Notes under the pieces: generated by a model
The model's database searches: none
What the model saw: only the letters and a program-made list of their open reading frames with translations
What the model was told of the DNA's origin: nothing
In this document: piece after piece, positions 1-9,039 of the stretch
How positions within the stretch are numbered: position 1 is the stretch's first letter
How the letters are laid out: each line of letters begins with the position of its first letter
Assembly: GCF_000300875.1 (NCBI RefSeq)
Contig: NZ_AMSG01000003.1
Span: forward strand, 204,148-268,147
Source of the DNA: Galbibacter marinus
GTDB lineage: Bacteria; Bacteroidota; Bacteroidia; Flavobacteriales; Flavobacteriaceae
Length of the DNA stretch: 64,000 nucleotides
Reading direction: 5' to 3'
Position numbers and translations under genes: made by a program

Positions 1-547
1 TAACCTGCAAGACGTATTCTCTCCTACTTACAGTATCTACACCGAATACCGCCAGGGTATTATCAGGACTTATACTAATACCATTTAAATTAAAGTACGT
101 ATGTCCCTTTGCCATTTCATTACAATCAAATAAAACTTCTTGCTCGGCACCTTCCTCGTCCTTTTTTCTAAGATAGATGGGGTAATCTTTACCCGTTTCA
201 TACTTGGTAGAGTACCAATAACCGTTATATTTATATGGAACAGAAGAATCATCCTCCTTTATCCTTGATTTCATTTCTTTAAAAAGCGACTCCTTAAATT
301 CATCTGTGTGCGCGGTCATTTTATTGTAGTAGTCATTCTCACGCTCTAAGTAGTCAACTACCTCAGGGTTCTCTCTTTCATTAAGCCAAAAGTAGTCATC
401 CACTCTGATATCACCATGTTTCTCTAAAATCACTTCTTTTTTATCCGCAACTGGTGGGGTAATATTTTTCATAGTCTTTTGTTGTTTCTCTTTACAGGAA
501 CTCACAAAAATAAGGCTTACCATAAGAATAAAAGTACTGTACCGCAT
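1..547 (-). CDS. ptrB: Oligopeptidase B-like S9 peptidase, N-terminal part (3' end outside window)
   Basis: About 182 codons are readable from the ATG at 547 down to the window edge, with no stop. The N-terminus MRYSTFILMVSLIFVSSC is a lipoprotein signal with the lipobox Cys at residue 18. It is followed by HGDIRVDDYFWL and ENPEVVDYLERENDYY, the hallmark start of the S9A prolyl oligopeptidase/oligopeptidase B propeller domain. Family members cleave short peptides after basic residues; here the enzyme would be anchored in the envelope. The catalytic Ser-Asp-His domain lies outside the window, so activity cannot be judged. It is divergent from ybaB, with 63 bp between the start codons. Confidence 0.85.
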   Translation of the reverse strand, partial: MRYSTFILMVSLIFVSSCKEKQQKTMKNITPPVADKKEVILEKHGDIRVDDYFWLNERENPEVVDYLERENDYYNKMTAHTDEFKESLFKEMKSRIKEDDSSVPYKYNGYWYSTKYETGKDYPIYLRKKDEEGAEQEVLFDCNEMAKGHTYFNLNGISISPDNTLAVFGVDTVSRREYVLQV

Positions 548-584
548 ATAAAATTTTAATTAATGTAATTCTGAAGTAATTTAG

Positions 585-592
585 TAAATTTG
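585..592 (+). promoter_or_regulatory. -7 promoter box TAAATTTG of ybaB
   Basis: Exact match to the Bacteroidetes -7 consensus TAnnTTTG. Transcription would start near 598, 13 nt before the ATG at 611. The match favours the ATG at 611 over an in-frame TTG at 590 that overlaps the box. Confidence 0.55.
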
Positions 593-610
593 TCGCAAAA
601 ACTTAAAATT

Positions 611-934
611 ATGTTTGGAGATCTCATGGGAATGATGGGGAAATTAAAGGAAACCCAACAAAAGGTAGAAGAAACTAAAAAAAGACTCGATACGGTAACA
701 CTTCGTGAAAGAAGCTCTGACAACCTTATTGAGGTAACGATCACTGCAAATAGGGAATTAAAATCCGTCGAACTTGATCCTTCACTATTACAAGACAAGG
801 AACAACTAGAAGACTATTTGGTATTGTATATTAATAAAGCCATCACACAGGCTACCAAGATAAACGAGGCTGAGTTAGCGGCCGTAGCCAAAGAAGGAAT
901 GCCAAACATTCCTGGAATGGACATGTTTAAATAG
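611..934 (+). CDS. ybaB: YbaB/EbfC family nucleoid-associated protein
   Basis: A 107-residue protein of the usual family length. It starts [20 protein letters not shown] with an amphipathic, Met/Gln-rich helix, contains [20 protein letters not shown] (the conserved central beta region), and ends with PGMDMFK. Family members form dimers with a tweezer shape that bind DNA and affect nucleoid structure. An in-frame TTG at 590 would add seven residues but overlaps the promoter box, so the ATG at 611 is chosen. It stands alone, divergent from the S9 peptidase gene. Confidence 0.93.
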   Translation: MFGDLMGMMGKLKETQQKVEETKKRLDTVTLRERSSDNLIEVTITANRELKSVELDPSLLQDKEQLEDYLVLYINKAITQATKINEAELAAVAKEGMPNIPGMDMFK

Positions 935-1119
935 TAGCTTAATTACCATAGTACTTGGTGCTCTAAAGAACCACTTTTCAAAGTGAAATCATCGTATTTA
1001 CATCCTATAATGAAGTAAAAAATGTGAACTGTTGATATAGTTATCAATATATTTTTTAAATTCACAAGGAATGTTGAACAATGCTCATTTTTAAATGATC
1101 AATTAAGCCAAGTAACCCT

Positions 1120-1446
1120 ATGTATAAGATTGAGAGATCAAATCCTGGTAATGTTTTTAATTTTTTATTGCTAGCAGAACACGGACACACCATCCTTAAG
1201 AGTAATGCATTTGACAGTATTGAGGCTGTAGAAAAAGAGATAGAAAGCGTACAAGTGAACGCTTTAAATATGAGCCGATATGAGCGTAAAACTACCCCTG
1301 ATGGGAAGTTCTACTTCAACTTGAAAAATGCCAACGGTTCTATATTAGGAAAAAGTCAAATGTACTCCTCAGAAGCAGGCATGGAAAACGGAATACTCGC
1401 CGTTAAAACCAATTCGAATTCCAAACAAATTAAGCTTCCCTTTTAA
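1120..1446 (+). CDS. YegP family (DUF1508) protein
   Basis: A 108-residue protein with two tandem copies of the DUF1508/YegP module. The first is around residues 13-46 (FNFLLLAEHGHTILKS, then a Glu-rich helix). The second is around residues 66-96 (FYFNLKNANGSILGKSQMYS, then GMENGILAV). The family is small, cytosolic and of unknown function; the duplicated fold is the diagnostic feature. The gene is preceded by 185 bp with no other gene and converges on the threonine aldolase gene, with only 8 bp between the stop codons. Confidence 0.8.
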   Translation: MYKIERSNPGNVFNFLLLAEHGHTILKSNAFDSIEAVEKEIESVQVNALNMSRYERKTTPDGKFYFNLKNANGSILGKSQMYSSEAGMENGILAVKTNSNSKQIKLPF

Positions 1447-1454
1447 AGGAGAAT

Positions 1455-2480
1455 TTACAGTTCTAATGCTTTTAATACCTCTAAGGTCCTTGAGTGTATT
1501 GAGGCGGTATAATCTAGATGGGTTACCATTCTTAATTTACCTTGACCTAGATGAATAATTTTAATACCCTGATCGGCTAAGACTTGTAAGAATTCCGTAA
1601 CAACTACCTTTTGATTTAAATAAAAAATCACAATATTAGTCTGCACTGGCTCAATAGCCCGAACGAAAGTTTTATCATTTAAAACCTCTGCTAATTCCGT
1701 GGCTCTTTGATGATCATCTGCTAAACGTTCAATATGATGATCCAATGCATAGAGTCCAGCTGCAGCCAAATATCCAATCTGACGCATTGCTCCCCCCAAA
1801 ACTTTTCTAATCCGCAGAGCTTTTGAAATAAATTTCTCATCACCGATTAATAACGATCCTACAGGACAACCTAAACCTTTACTTAAGCACACTGATATGG
1901 AGTCAAAAAGTTCGCCATACTGCTCTGGACTTTCATTCTTGGCAACCATCGCATTCCAAATCCGAGCACCATCTAGATGCAATCTTAAATCATGATCATC
2001 ACACACTGTACGAATTTGTTTAATGGCATTCAAATCCCAACAACTTCCCCCTGCACTGTTTGCAGTGTTCTCTATACAGACCAAAGAGGTAATTGGAGTG
2101 TGAAAAAATTCTGGAGGATTGATTAGATCCTTTACTTGTTTGGCAGTAAAGGTTCCATTTAAACCATCAACAAGACGACAACTAACTCCACTATTAAAAC
2201 TTACTCCCCCAGCTTCAAAATTAAACACATGAGCATCCTTATCGGCAATTAGTTGCTCTCCAGGCTGCGTGTGCACCTTTATAGCTGTTTGGTTAGCCAT
2301 GGTTCCACTAGGAAAAAATAACGCAGCTGGTTTGCCAAACATTTGTGCTACCCTTTTCTCCAATTTAATTGCGGTTGGATCTTCTTTAAACACATCGTCA
2401 CCCACTTTGGCTTTAAACATATGCTCTAACATCGCAGACGTTGGCCTGGTAACGGTATCACTGATTAAATTAACTTCCAT
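1455..2480 (-). CDS. ltaE: Low-specificity L-threonine aldolase
   Basis: A 341-residue fold-type I PLP enzyme that splits threonine or allo-threonine into glycine and acetaldehyde. Family features in order: N-terminal NLISDTVTRPT, the GDDVFKEDPTA segment, ALFFPSGTMANQTAIK, the substrate/PLP region LHLDGARIWNA, and the Schiff-base lysine in SVCLSKGLGCPVGSLL. The length fits the family (about 330-350). It is a single gene converging on the YegP-family gene. The start MEVNLISDT is the usual family start. Confidence 0.92.
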   Translation of the reverse strand: MEVNLISDTVTRPTSAMLEHMFKAKVGDDVFKEDPTAIKLEKRVAQMFGKPAALFFPSGTMANQTAIKVHTQPGEQLIADKDAHVFNFEAGGVSFNSGVSCRLVDGLNGTFTAKQVKDLINPPEFFHTPITSLVCIENTANSAGGSCWDLNAIKQIRTVCDDHDLRLHLDGARIWNAMVAKNESPEQYGELFDSISVCLSKGLGCPVGSLLIGDEKFISKALRIRKVLGGAMRQIGYLAAAGLYALDHHIERLADDHQRATELAEVLNDKTFVRAIEPVQTNIVIFYLNQKVVVTEFLQVLADQGIKIIHLGQGKLRMVTHLDYTASIHSRTLEVLKALEL

Positions 2481-2553
2481 CTATTTAATTTTAACGATCG
2501 CTAAAGTTAAACAACGACAGCTAAAAACTTATTAAGATTAAAAAAAGTTGTTA

Positions 2554-2561
2554 TACTTTTG
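2554..2561 (+). promoter_or_regulatory. -7 promoter box TACTTTTG of prfB
   Basis: Exact match to TAnnTTTG, 14 bp before the prfB ATG at 2576. This implies a leader of under 10 nt. Confidence 0.5.
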
Positions 2562-2575
2562 AAAAAAATTACGAT

Positions 2576-3673
2576 ATGATCAGCCACGAACAGGTGAAAA
2601 ATCTTTCCGATAGAACGGAAGAACTTAGGAAATATCTCAATATAGAGCAAAAGTTAATCGAGATTCAAAATGAAGAAGAAAAAACTTTTGCGCCAGATTT
2701 TTGGGATAAACCCAAGGAAGCTGAAATCATAATGAAGGACTTAAGGACTCAAAAAAAATGGGTAGAAGATTTTCAGCTCGCTAAAATAATGGTTAGTGAT
2801 CTGGAGGTTTTACTAGAGTTTTACAAAGAAGGCGATGCCCAGGAAGAGGATGTGATAAACCAATTCAACAAGGCCAAAGATCTAATTGAAAGCTTAGAGT
2901 TTAAAAATATGCTCTCAGAGGAAGGTGATAATATGAGTGCAGTACTTCAGATCACCTCAGGAGCAGGTGGAACGGAGAGTTGTGACTGGGCCTCTATGCT
3001 TATGAGAATGTACCTTATGTGGGGTGAAAAACACGGTTACAAAATAAAAGAGCTCAATCACCAGGAAGGTGATGTGGCTGGAATAAAAACAGTAACTCTT
3101 GAATTTGAAGGCGATTTTGCATTCGGATGGTTAAAAGGAGAAAATGGAGTACACCGATTAGTTAGAATTTCCCCTTTTGACAGTAATGCTAAACGCCATA
3201 CTTCTTTTGCTTCAGTCTATGTCTATCCACTTGCTGATGATTCCATTGAAATCGACATTAACCCTTCTGAAATTTCATGGGATTTTGCACGTTCAAGTGG
3301 TGCAGGAGGACAAAATGTAAACAAGGTTGAAACCAAAGCTATTCTGACCCACCACCCTACTGGGATTATTATTCATAATTCAGAGACACGTTCTCAGCTT
3401 GAAAACAGAGAAAAAGCTATGCAAATGCTTAAATCTCAGCTGTATGAAATTGAGCTAAAGAAAAGACAGGCAGCCAAGGATGAAATCGAGGCCGGAAAAA
3501 TGAAAATTGAGTGGGGTTCTCAGATCAGGAATTATGTGATGCATCCCTATAAACTCATAAAAGATGTTCGCTCAGGACACGAAACTGGAAACGTAGATAA
3601 TGTTATGGATGGTGGACTAGACGAGTTTCTAAAGGCCTACCTTATGATGATGGGACAGAATCACGAAGAGTAA
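2576..3673 (+). CDS. prfB: Peptide chain release factor 2, without programmed frameshift
   Basis: A 365-residue RF2 that ends translation at UGA and UAA. Visible are the codon-recognition tripeptide SPF in LVRISPFDSNAKRHTSF and the peptidyl-transferase motif GGQ in SSGAGGQNVNK. The frame is continuous from the ATG. In many bacteria prfB carries an in-frame UGA near codon 25 that is bypassed by +1 slippage. Here the corresponding place (2627-2641) reads AGG AAA TAT CTC AAT and no stop is present, so the autoregulatory switch is lost. An ArsC-family gene follows after 50 bp. Confidence 0.95.
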   Translation: MISHEQVKNLSDRTEELRKYLNIEQKLIEIQNEEEKTFAPDFWDKPKEAEIIMKDLRTQKKWVEDFQLAKIMVSDLEVLLEFYKEGDAQEEDVINQFNKAKDLIESLEFKNMLSEEGDNMSAVLQITSGAGGTESCDWASMLMRMYLMWGEKHGYKIKELNHQEGDVAGIKTVTLEFEGDFAFGWLKGENGVHRLVRISPFDSNAKRHTSFASVYVYPLADDSIEIDINPSEISWDFARSSGAGGQNVNKVETKAILTHHPTGIIIHNSETRSQLENREKAMQMLKSQLYEIELKKRQAAKDEIEAGKMKIEWGSQIRNYVMHPYKLIKDVRSGHETGNVDNVMDGGLDEFLKAYLMMMGQNHEE

Positions 3674-3723
3674 GCTTAAAAACACATAATTGCAAAATAA
3701 TAGGAATTTAAATTAAATTAATC

Positions 3724-4065
3724 ATGATCAAAATATACCATAACCCAAGATGTCAGAAATCTCGTGAAGGATTACAACTTTTAGAGAGTACTGGTAAAAA
3801 GATTCAAGTAATAAAATATCTTGAAGACACCCCTACTGTTTTAGAGCTCACTCAAATTATTGAAACTTTAGAAATTTCACCTATTGAACTAGTTCGAACC
3901 AAAGAAGAAATTTGGAAAAAAATTTATAAAAACCTGGAATTAAGCGATCAAGAAATTATCAAGGCAATGGTAGAGAATCCAAGACTTATCGAACGTCCTA
4001 TTGTGATACATGACAACAAGGCAGTTATCGGGCGACCTATTGAAAACATTGAGAGAATTTTATGA
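3724..4065 (+). CDS. arsC: ArsC/Spx-family reductase (arsenate reductase-like)
   Basis: A 113-residue thioredoxin-fold protein of the ArsC family. The single N-terminal Cys at residue 10 (YHNPRCQKSREGL) corresponds to the catalytic Cys of glutaredoxin-type arsenate reductases. The C-terminal ENPRLIERPIVI and AVIGRPIENI match the arginine-containing active-site region of that family. A role in arsenate reduction is a family inference: no arsenic-resistance genes are nearby, and orphan homologues may do something else. It lies 50 bp downstream of prfB on the same strand. Confidence 0.8.
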   Translation: MIKIYHNPRCQKSREGLQLLESTGKKIQVIKYLEDTPTVLELTQIIETLEISPIELVRTKEEIWKKIYKNLELSDQEIIKAMVENPRLIERPIVIHDNKAVIGRPIENIERIL

Positions 4066-4161
4066 TAAATTTAACCATTTCCACTTAAACCTTCCTATAT
4101 TTTTAGCGTCTGATTTACAAACGTAATTTATTCGAACTAATTATTTATTTAGACGCTTACT

Positions 4162-6669
4162 ATGAAATTTAAAACTTTATGCTGTGCTATCGCAGCAATT
4201 TTTATTACTACTTTCAGCTACGCTCAAGGACCAGATAAGCAAATAACTGTTACTGGAAAGGTAATCGATGCCGACACCTCTGAACCTTTGGAGTTCGCTA
4301 CTTTAGTATTACAAAACGCAGATGACCCAAATATTGTCACAGGGGGAATCACAGATCAAAATGGAGATTTTAGGGTCGAGGCTCCCGCTGGAAGATATAA
4401 TGTAAGGGTAGAATTCATCTCATACCGCCCTTTCACACTTAATAATCAAAATATAACAGAAGATAAAAATTTAGGAACAGTTGAGCTCGCCATCGACGTT
4501 GCACAGCTTGATGCTGTGGAAGTGGTTGGAGAAAAAACCACTGTGGAGGTAAGGCTCGATAAAAAAGTCTACAATCTAGGAAAAGACCTTACCACAAGTG
4601 GGGCTACTGTAACGGATGCTTTGAATAATGTTCCTTCAGTTACTGTAGATGTTGAAGGTGCTATTAGTCTTAGAGGTAATGAAAACGTCCGAATCCTAAT
4701 TAACGGAAAACCTTCTGCGATGGCAGGTTTTGGTTCCACTGATGCTTTGAAGCAGCTTCCTGCAGATGCTATTGAAAAGGTAGAGGTTATTACAAGCCCT
4801 TCTGCAAGATATGACGCCGAAGGTACTGCAGGGATTTTAAACATTGTATTAAAAAAGGAAAAAACACTTGGATTTAATGGATCGGTAAGTTTAACTACTG
4901 GTTACCCTTCTACAAGTCGTATCAGCGCAAATTTAAATTTAAGAACAGAAAAATTCAACATCTTTACCACATTAGGACACTTCTATCGTGAGCCTCCAGG
5001 AAAAGCAAACTTTGACAACCGTTATTTCGGAGGATCAACATTCGATAGAGTTACTGAAGAAAGAGAAATGATAAGAAAGGATAATGGATTCAATGTTAAT
5101 TTAGGTATGGAATACTTCCTAACTGATCGTTCTTCCATAACCGCTAGTGTATTCACACGTCTTTCTGATGAGCAGGATAAAACAAAAAACTCTACAACAC
5201 GATACATCGATACAGATATTGATAGTAGAACACTACGTGAAGAATTGGAAAAACAGGATGATAAATCCTATCAAGTGTCTTTAAACTACACCAATCACTT
5301 TAACGATGAAGGCCATAAATTAACGGCTGATCTTCAATACTCAAACGATGATGAGACTAATAATACCAATGTATTTGAAAACCAATTCTTCCCTAATGAA
5401 GCTTATATCGATAGAGAAAAGGTATTTGAGACCGATGTAGAGGATGAATATTTAATTCAAGCGGATTATGTACTACCTATGGGCGATGCTCAGTTTGAAG
5501 CAGGATACCGTGGTGATTTTGAACATACTAAAAACGATTATGAGCTGTCTCGTTACAATCCAGAAACTGACGAATTTACCATAGATTACGGATTGACGAA
5601 TGTTTTTGACTATGAGGAGAATGTAAATGCGGTATACACTCAGTATGGTAACAAGTTTGGTAAATTCTCATTCCTTTTAGGATTAAGATTAGAGAATACC
5701 CAGTTAAAAGGTAAAGTAACATCTGATCTAACCAATGAGCAACTTATGGATACCTTAGGTTTCGAGTTTGATCCAGATTTCGATAAGAACTATTTAGAAT
5801 TATTCCCAACAATTAACCTTACGTATGAATTGGGAGAAAACGAAAATGTTTCTTTGGGGTATAACCGAAGAATCAACAGACCAAGAGGGTGGTTCATTAA
5901 CCCATTCCCTTCACGTTCAAGTAGAACAAATATCTTCCAAGGTAATCCAGATTTAAATCCAGCATTTGCGGATGCTTTTGATTTAGGGTATTTAAAAAGA
6001 TGGGATGATTTAACACTGACCTCCTCTGTTTATTACCAAAGAGAAACAGAGTCTTTTGACCGAGTTCAAAGAGAAACTGGCCAGCAAACTTCCGATGGAA
6101 TTAATATTATTAGTACTATTCCAATTAACCTCTCTACAAACCAACGTTATGGTGGAGAAATTGGTTTAATGTACGGTGGAATTGACTGGTTACAACTCAA
6201 TGGAAGCTTCAACTTATTTAAATCTAAAACAGATGGAGAATATGAGGGTGTAGATTATGGAGCAGAAAACACAAGTTGGTTCTCAAGACTTAGTGCTAAG
6301 GTCGATTTACCAGCAAGAGTTGATTGGCAAACAAATGCCTTTTACATGGGGCCACGTGAGAACTCACAAACCAAATCCGATGGTATGTTATCAATCGATA
6401 TGGCTCTTAGTAAAGATATTATGGGAGATAACGCTACCATTTCTATGAACGTGAGTGATTTATTAAACTCTCGTAAAAGAAATTCTTATACGGAATCTTA
6501 TGATGAGTTTGGTGATTTATCCTTTACCTCTGATAGCGAATTTCAGTGGAGAGAGCGTCAATTCACCGTATCCTTTGTTTATAGATTCAACCAGCCTAAA
6601 AATGAAAGAGCTCAAAATCGTCAGAACAACAACATGGACGATGAGCAAGGTGGAGGATTTCAAGGCTAG
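4162..6669 (+). CDS. TonB-dependent-receptor-like outer-membrane beta-barrel protein with carboxypeptidase-regulatory-like domain
   Basis: An 835-residue outer-membrane protein. It has a signal peptide (about residues 1-21, ending TTFSYAQ) and a carboxypeptidase-regulatory-like beta domain (about 27-115, ITVTGKVIDADTSEPLEFA). A plug domain follows (about 135-225), including ALNNVPSVTVDVEG, SLRGNENVRILINGKPS and AIEKVEVITSPSARYDAEGT. The rest is a long barrel of the outer membrane beta-barrel family type, ending in a Gln/Asn-rich tail. No SusD partner, anti-sigma factor or substrate-processing gene is adjacent, so the ligand is unknown. No canonical N-terminal TonB box was identified. A terminator follows. 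Confidence 0.85.
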   Translation: MKFKTLCCAIAAIFITTFSYAQGPDKQITVTGKVIDADTSEPLEFATLVLQNADDPNIVTGGITDQNGDFRVEAPAGRYNVRVEFISYRPFTLNNQNITEDKNLGTVELAIDVAQLDAVEVVGEKTTVEVRLDKKVYNLGKDLTTSGATVTDALNNVPSVTVDVEGAISLRGNENVRILINGKPSAMAGFGSTDALKQLPADAIEKVEVITSPSARYDAEGTAGILNIVLKKEKTLGFNGSVSLTTGYPSTSRISANLNLRTEKFNIFTTLGHFYREPPGKANFDNRYFGGSTFDRVTEEREMIRKDNGFNVNLGMEYFLTDRSSITASVFTRLSDEQDKTKNSTTRYIDTDIDSRTLREELEKQDDKSYQVSLNYTNHFNDEGHKLTADLQYSNDDETNNTNVFENQFFPNEAYIDREKVFETDVEDEYLIQADYVLPMGDAQFEAGYRGDFEHTKNDYELSRYNPETDEFTIDYGLTNVFDYEENVNAVYTQYGNKFGKFSFLLGLRLENTQLKGKVTSDLTNEQLMDTLGFEFDPDFDKNYLELFPTINLTYELGENENVSLGYNRRINRPRGWFINPFPSRSSRTNIFQGNPDLNPAFADAFDLGYLKRWDDLTLTSSVYYQRETESFDRVQRETGQQTSDGINIISTIPINLSTNQRYGGEIGLMYGGIDWLQLNGSFNLFKSKTDGEYEGVDYGAENTSWFSRLSAKVDLPARVDWQTNAFYMGPRENSQTKSDGMLSIDMALSKDIMGDNATISMNVSDLLNSRKRNSYTESYDEFGDLSFTSDSEFQWRERQFTVSFVYRFNQPKNERAQNRQNNNMDDEQGGGFQG

Positions 6670-6713
6670 TAAAATAGCTTCGTAATTAGAATACAAATGT
6701 TAGAAGTTTATAA

Positions 6714-6740
6714 AAGAAGCCTTTTTAGGCTTCTTTTTTT
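6714..6740 (+). terminator. Intrinsic terminator after the outer-membrane protein gene
   Basis: AAGAAGCCT, a 3-nt loop, AGGCTTCTT and a run of T: a perfect hairpin with a U-tract, about 45 bp after the stop codon at 6669. Confidence 0.85.
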
Positions 6741-6989
6741 ATGGTCTTATTTCTTTAAGCGCCTACTCTTTCAATTGGTGATATTAAATAGGTTCATTTG
6801 CAAAGCAGGGATGTATATAGTTTAATAATTTTAATACTGATGAAATAATACCCCAATACGAACAACCACAATGGATTTCTGAATCTTTAAGTCGGTGAAA
6901 TACATTTACTAATTTTACAAAACCATTAAACAAATTACACCGCACTATACTGGAAACCGATACATATATATATATATATGGTCTATATG

Positions 6990-7018
6990 AAAAAAGAAGC
7001 CTTTGGAGCTTCTTTTTT
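6990..7018 (-). terminator. Terminator of the small membrane protein gene (usable on both strands)
   Basis: The arms AAAAAAGAAGC and GCTTCTTTTTT enclose a 7-nt loop. The poly-A/poly-T flanks make it symmetrical. It lies 6 bp beyond the stop of the 56-residue gene on the reverse strand. Confidence 0.75.
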
Positions 7019-7024
7019 GTTTCT

Positions 7025-7195
7025 TTAATTTTCCTGTGCCTTTTTAGCAGCTTTTTTTTCTTTGATGAGCTCAATAATTGAACCACCTAACCAATAAGGT
7101 ATCACGAAGGTTAATAAAAAAATCATTAACCAAAAGCCTATAACCATTACAGTCATAATCACTAAAAAGCCCAGATACTGATCAAATTCGAACAT
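7025..7195 (-). CDS. Small membrane protein, 56 residues
   Basis: Starts MFEFDQYLGFLVIMTVMVIG and continues with a hydrophobic stretch to about residue 40 (one long or two short membrane segments). It ends with a basic tail rich in Lys and Ala (EKKAAKKAQEN). The frame is open further upstream to 7237, but a TATCTTTG promoter box at 7223-7230 places the transcript start near 7217, so the ATG at 7195 is preferred. A terminator follows directly, giving a complete single-gene unit. I do not recognise the family. Confidence 0.6.
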   Translation of the reverse strand: MFEFDQYLGFLVIMTVMVIGFWLMIFLLTFVIPYWLGGSIIELIKEKKAAKKAQEN

Positions 7196-7222
7196 AATTC
7201 CGGAAATTTTCTGAATTCGATT

Positions 7223-7230
7223 CAAAGATA
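7223..7230 (-). promoter_or_regulatory. -7 promoter box TATCTTTG of the 56-residue membrane protein gene
   Basis: Exact TAnnTTTG match read on the reverse strand, with a predicted leader of about 22 nt to the ATG at 7195. Confidence 0.5.
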
Positions 7231-7380
7231 AGTACAATTCTTAATTTTCACATCAATAAATCAATTAATTTAAATAAAACCCATAATTTCATATAATTAC
7301 TCCCCTATTTAACTTTGGTTAATCATTCCTTTATTCATCGTATACTTATCAAGTATTTGACATAAAATGTAACTATGTAA

Positions 7381-7415
7381 TTTGAGAGTTAAAAAAAATA
7401 AATACTGTACATTTG
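7381..7415 (+). promoter_or_regulatory. Promoter of fumC (TTTG at 7381, TACATTTG at 7408)
   Basis: Both Bacteroidetes elements are present: TTTG near -33 and TAnnTTTG near -7, their starts 27 bp apart. The transcript would start near 7421, 23 nt before the fumC ATG. Confidence 0.65.
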
Positions 7416-7443
7416 TGCTATCAATAAAACTTCGATATTTATT

Positions 7444-8841
7444 ATGGAATACAGAATTGAGAAAGACACCATGGGGGAAGTTCAGGTGCCTTCGGACAAG
7501 CTATGGGGAGCGCAAACAGAACGTTCTAGAAACAATTTTAGAATTGGCCCTTCGGCTTCAATGCCTTTAGAAATTGTATATGGTTTTGCATATCTTAAAA
7601 AGGCTGCAGCTTATACTAACTGTGAATTGGGAGTATTACCAATTGAAAAAAGAGATTTAATCGCCCAGGTTTGTGATGAAATCCTAGAAGGAAAGCACGA
7701 TCAACAGTTCCCATTGGTTATCTGGCAAACAGGATCAGGAACTCAAAGTAATATGAATGTCAATGAGGTTATCGCTAATCGCGCTCATCAAATAGCAGGA
7801 AAGGTAATTGGAGAAGGTGAAAAAACAATACAACCTAATGACGATGTAAACAAATCTCAGTCCTCTAACGACACCTTCCCTACGGGAATGCACATCGCAG
7901 CTTATAAGATGATTGTGGAGGTAACCATCCCTGGGGTCACCAAATTACGAGATACCCTAAAGAAGAAGTCAGAAGCGTATAAGAATGTGGTTAAAATTGG
8001 TCGAACTCACTTAATGGATGCCACACCATTGACACTTGGGCAAGAATTTTCAGGCTATGTATCCCAATTGGATCACGGATTACATGCACTCAATAACACC
8101 TTGGATCACCTTTCAGAGCTAGCTCTCGGTGGAACAGCTGTAGGAACAGGACTAAACACTCCAAAAGGCTATGCAAAACGCGTAGCGGAGTTTATTGCTA
8201 AATTCACAGAGCATCCTTTTAAAACTGCAGATAATAAATTCGAAGCCCTAGCGGCACACGATGCTTTTGTTGAGACTCATGGAGCACTTAAACAACTAGC
8301 TGTCTCTCTAAATAAAATTGCTAATGACATCCGCTTGATGGCATCAGGACCTCGAAGTGGAATTGGTGAGCTTATCATACCTGCAAATGAACCAGGCAGC
8401 TCTATTATGCCAGGAAAAGTAAATCCAACACAATGTGAGGCCATAACTATGGTATGCGCCCAGGTGATCGGTAATGATGTTGCAATCACTGTAGGTGGAA
8501 CACAAGGACATTACGAACTCAACGTATTTAAGCCTTTAATGGCTGCTAATTTATTAGAGTCAGCTCGACTACTTGGGGATGCTTGTGAAAGCTTTGATGA
8601 ACATTGCGCCCAAGGAATCGAACCTAACAACAAACGTATAGAAGAGCTGGTAAATAACTCACTAATGCTTGTCACTGCTTTAAATACCAAAATAGGATAT
8701 TACAAAGCCGCTGAGATCGCCAATAAAGCCCACGAAGAAGGTACAACTTTAAAAGAAGCTGCAATAGCCTTAAATCACTTAACAGCGGAAGAATTTGACC
8801 AATGGGTAAAACCTGAAGAAATGGTAGGTGGTTTAAAATAA
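7444..8841 (+). CDS. fumC: Class II fumarate hydratase
   Basis: A 465-residue enzyme of the TCA cycle that interconverts fumarate and L-malate without an iron-sulfur cluster. Conserved blocks in order: [50 protein letters not shown], and the superfamily signature [15 protein letters not shown]. The length is typical. It is transcribed alone from its own promoter towards acnA, another TCA gene on the opposite strand, with an IS remnant between the two. Confidence 0.96.
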   Translation: MEYRIEKDTMGEVQVPSDKLWGAQTERSRNNFRIGPSASMPLEIVYGFAYLKKAAAYTNCELGVLPIEKRDLIAQVCDEILEGKHDQQFPLVIWQTGSGTQSNMNVNEVIANRAHQIAGKVIGEGEKTIQPNDDVNKSQSSNDTFPTGMHIAAYKMIVEVTIPGVTKLRDTLKKKSEAYKNVVKIGRTHLMDATPLTLGQEFSGYVSQLDHGLHALNNTLDHLSELALGGTAVGTGLNTPKGYAKRVAEFIAKFTEHPFKTADNKFEALAAHDAFVETHGALKQLAVSLNKIANDIRLMASGPRSGIGELIIPANEPGSSIMPGKVNPTQCEAITMVCAQVIGNDVAITVGGTQGHYELNVFKPLMAANLLESARLLGDACESFDEHCAQGIEPNNKRIEELVNNSLMLVTALNTKIGYYKAAEIANKAHEEGTTLKEAAIALNHLTAEEFDQWVKPEEMVGGLK

Positions 8842-8863
8842 TTTATGTTTCTTAAATGGATTA

Positions 8864-8919
8864 ATGATAATTAAAATGCGGGATATCTTGTTATAGACAT
8901 CCCGCATTTTAATTATCAT
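8864..8919 (+). terminator. Long perfect hairpin after fumC
   Basis: Two arms of 21 bp (8864-8884 and 8899-8919) are perfectly complementary around a 14-nt loop. The stem contains the GC core GCGGGAT/ATCCCGC flanked by AT pairs. It lies 22 bp after the fumC stop and just before the IS-derived DNA, so it probably ends fumC transcription. A separate U-tract is lacking, although the descending stem contains TTTTAATT. Confidence 0.6.
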
Positions 8920-9039
8920 GAGAAATATATAAATCGGAGCGTAAAACCCATTGATCGCTTTAGCATGGATGGGATATAAGGGACACACTACCCTTTGAAG
9001 AGGATGTATTGACGTAGTGTTTCAGGTAATGCTTCACCA

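Larger units (their letters stand above)
6670..7024. other. Gene-poor interval with two terminators and a (TA)n run
   Basis: No gene is supported here. The interval holds the terminator of the outer-membrane protein gene (6714-6740), an AT-rich stretch with an alternating TA run at about 6963-6979, and the terminator of the small membrane protein gene (6990-7018). A 100-codon reverse frame across it (6784-7086) overlaps both the terminator and the small gene and has no recognisable content. Confidence 0.6.

Noticed and set aside
6784..7086. 100-codon reverse frame
   Set aside because: It runs through a terminator and a TA repeat, overlaps the better-supported 56-residue gene, and has low-complexity Lys-rich sequence.
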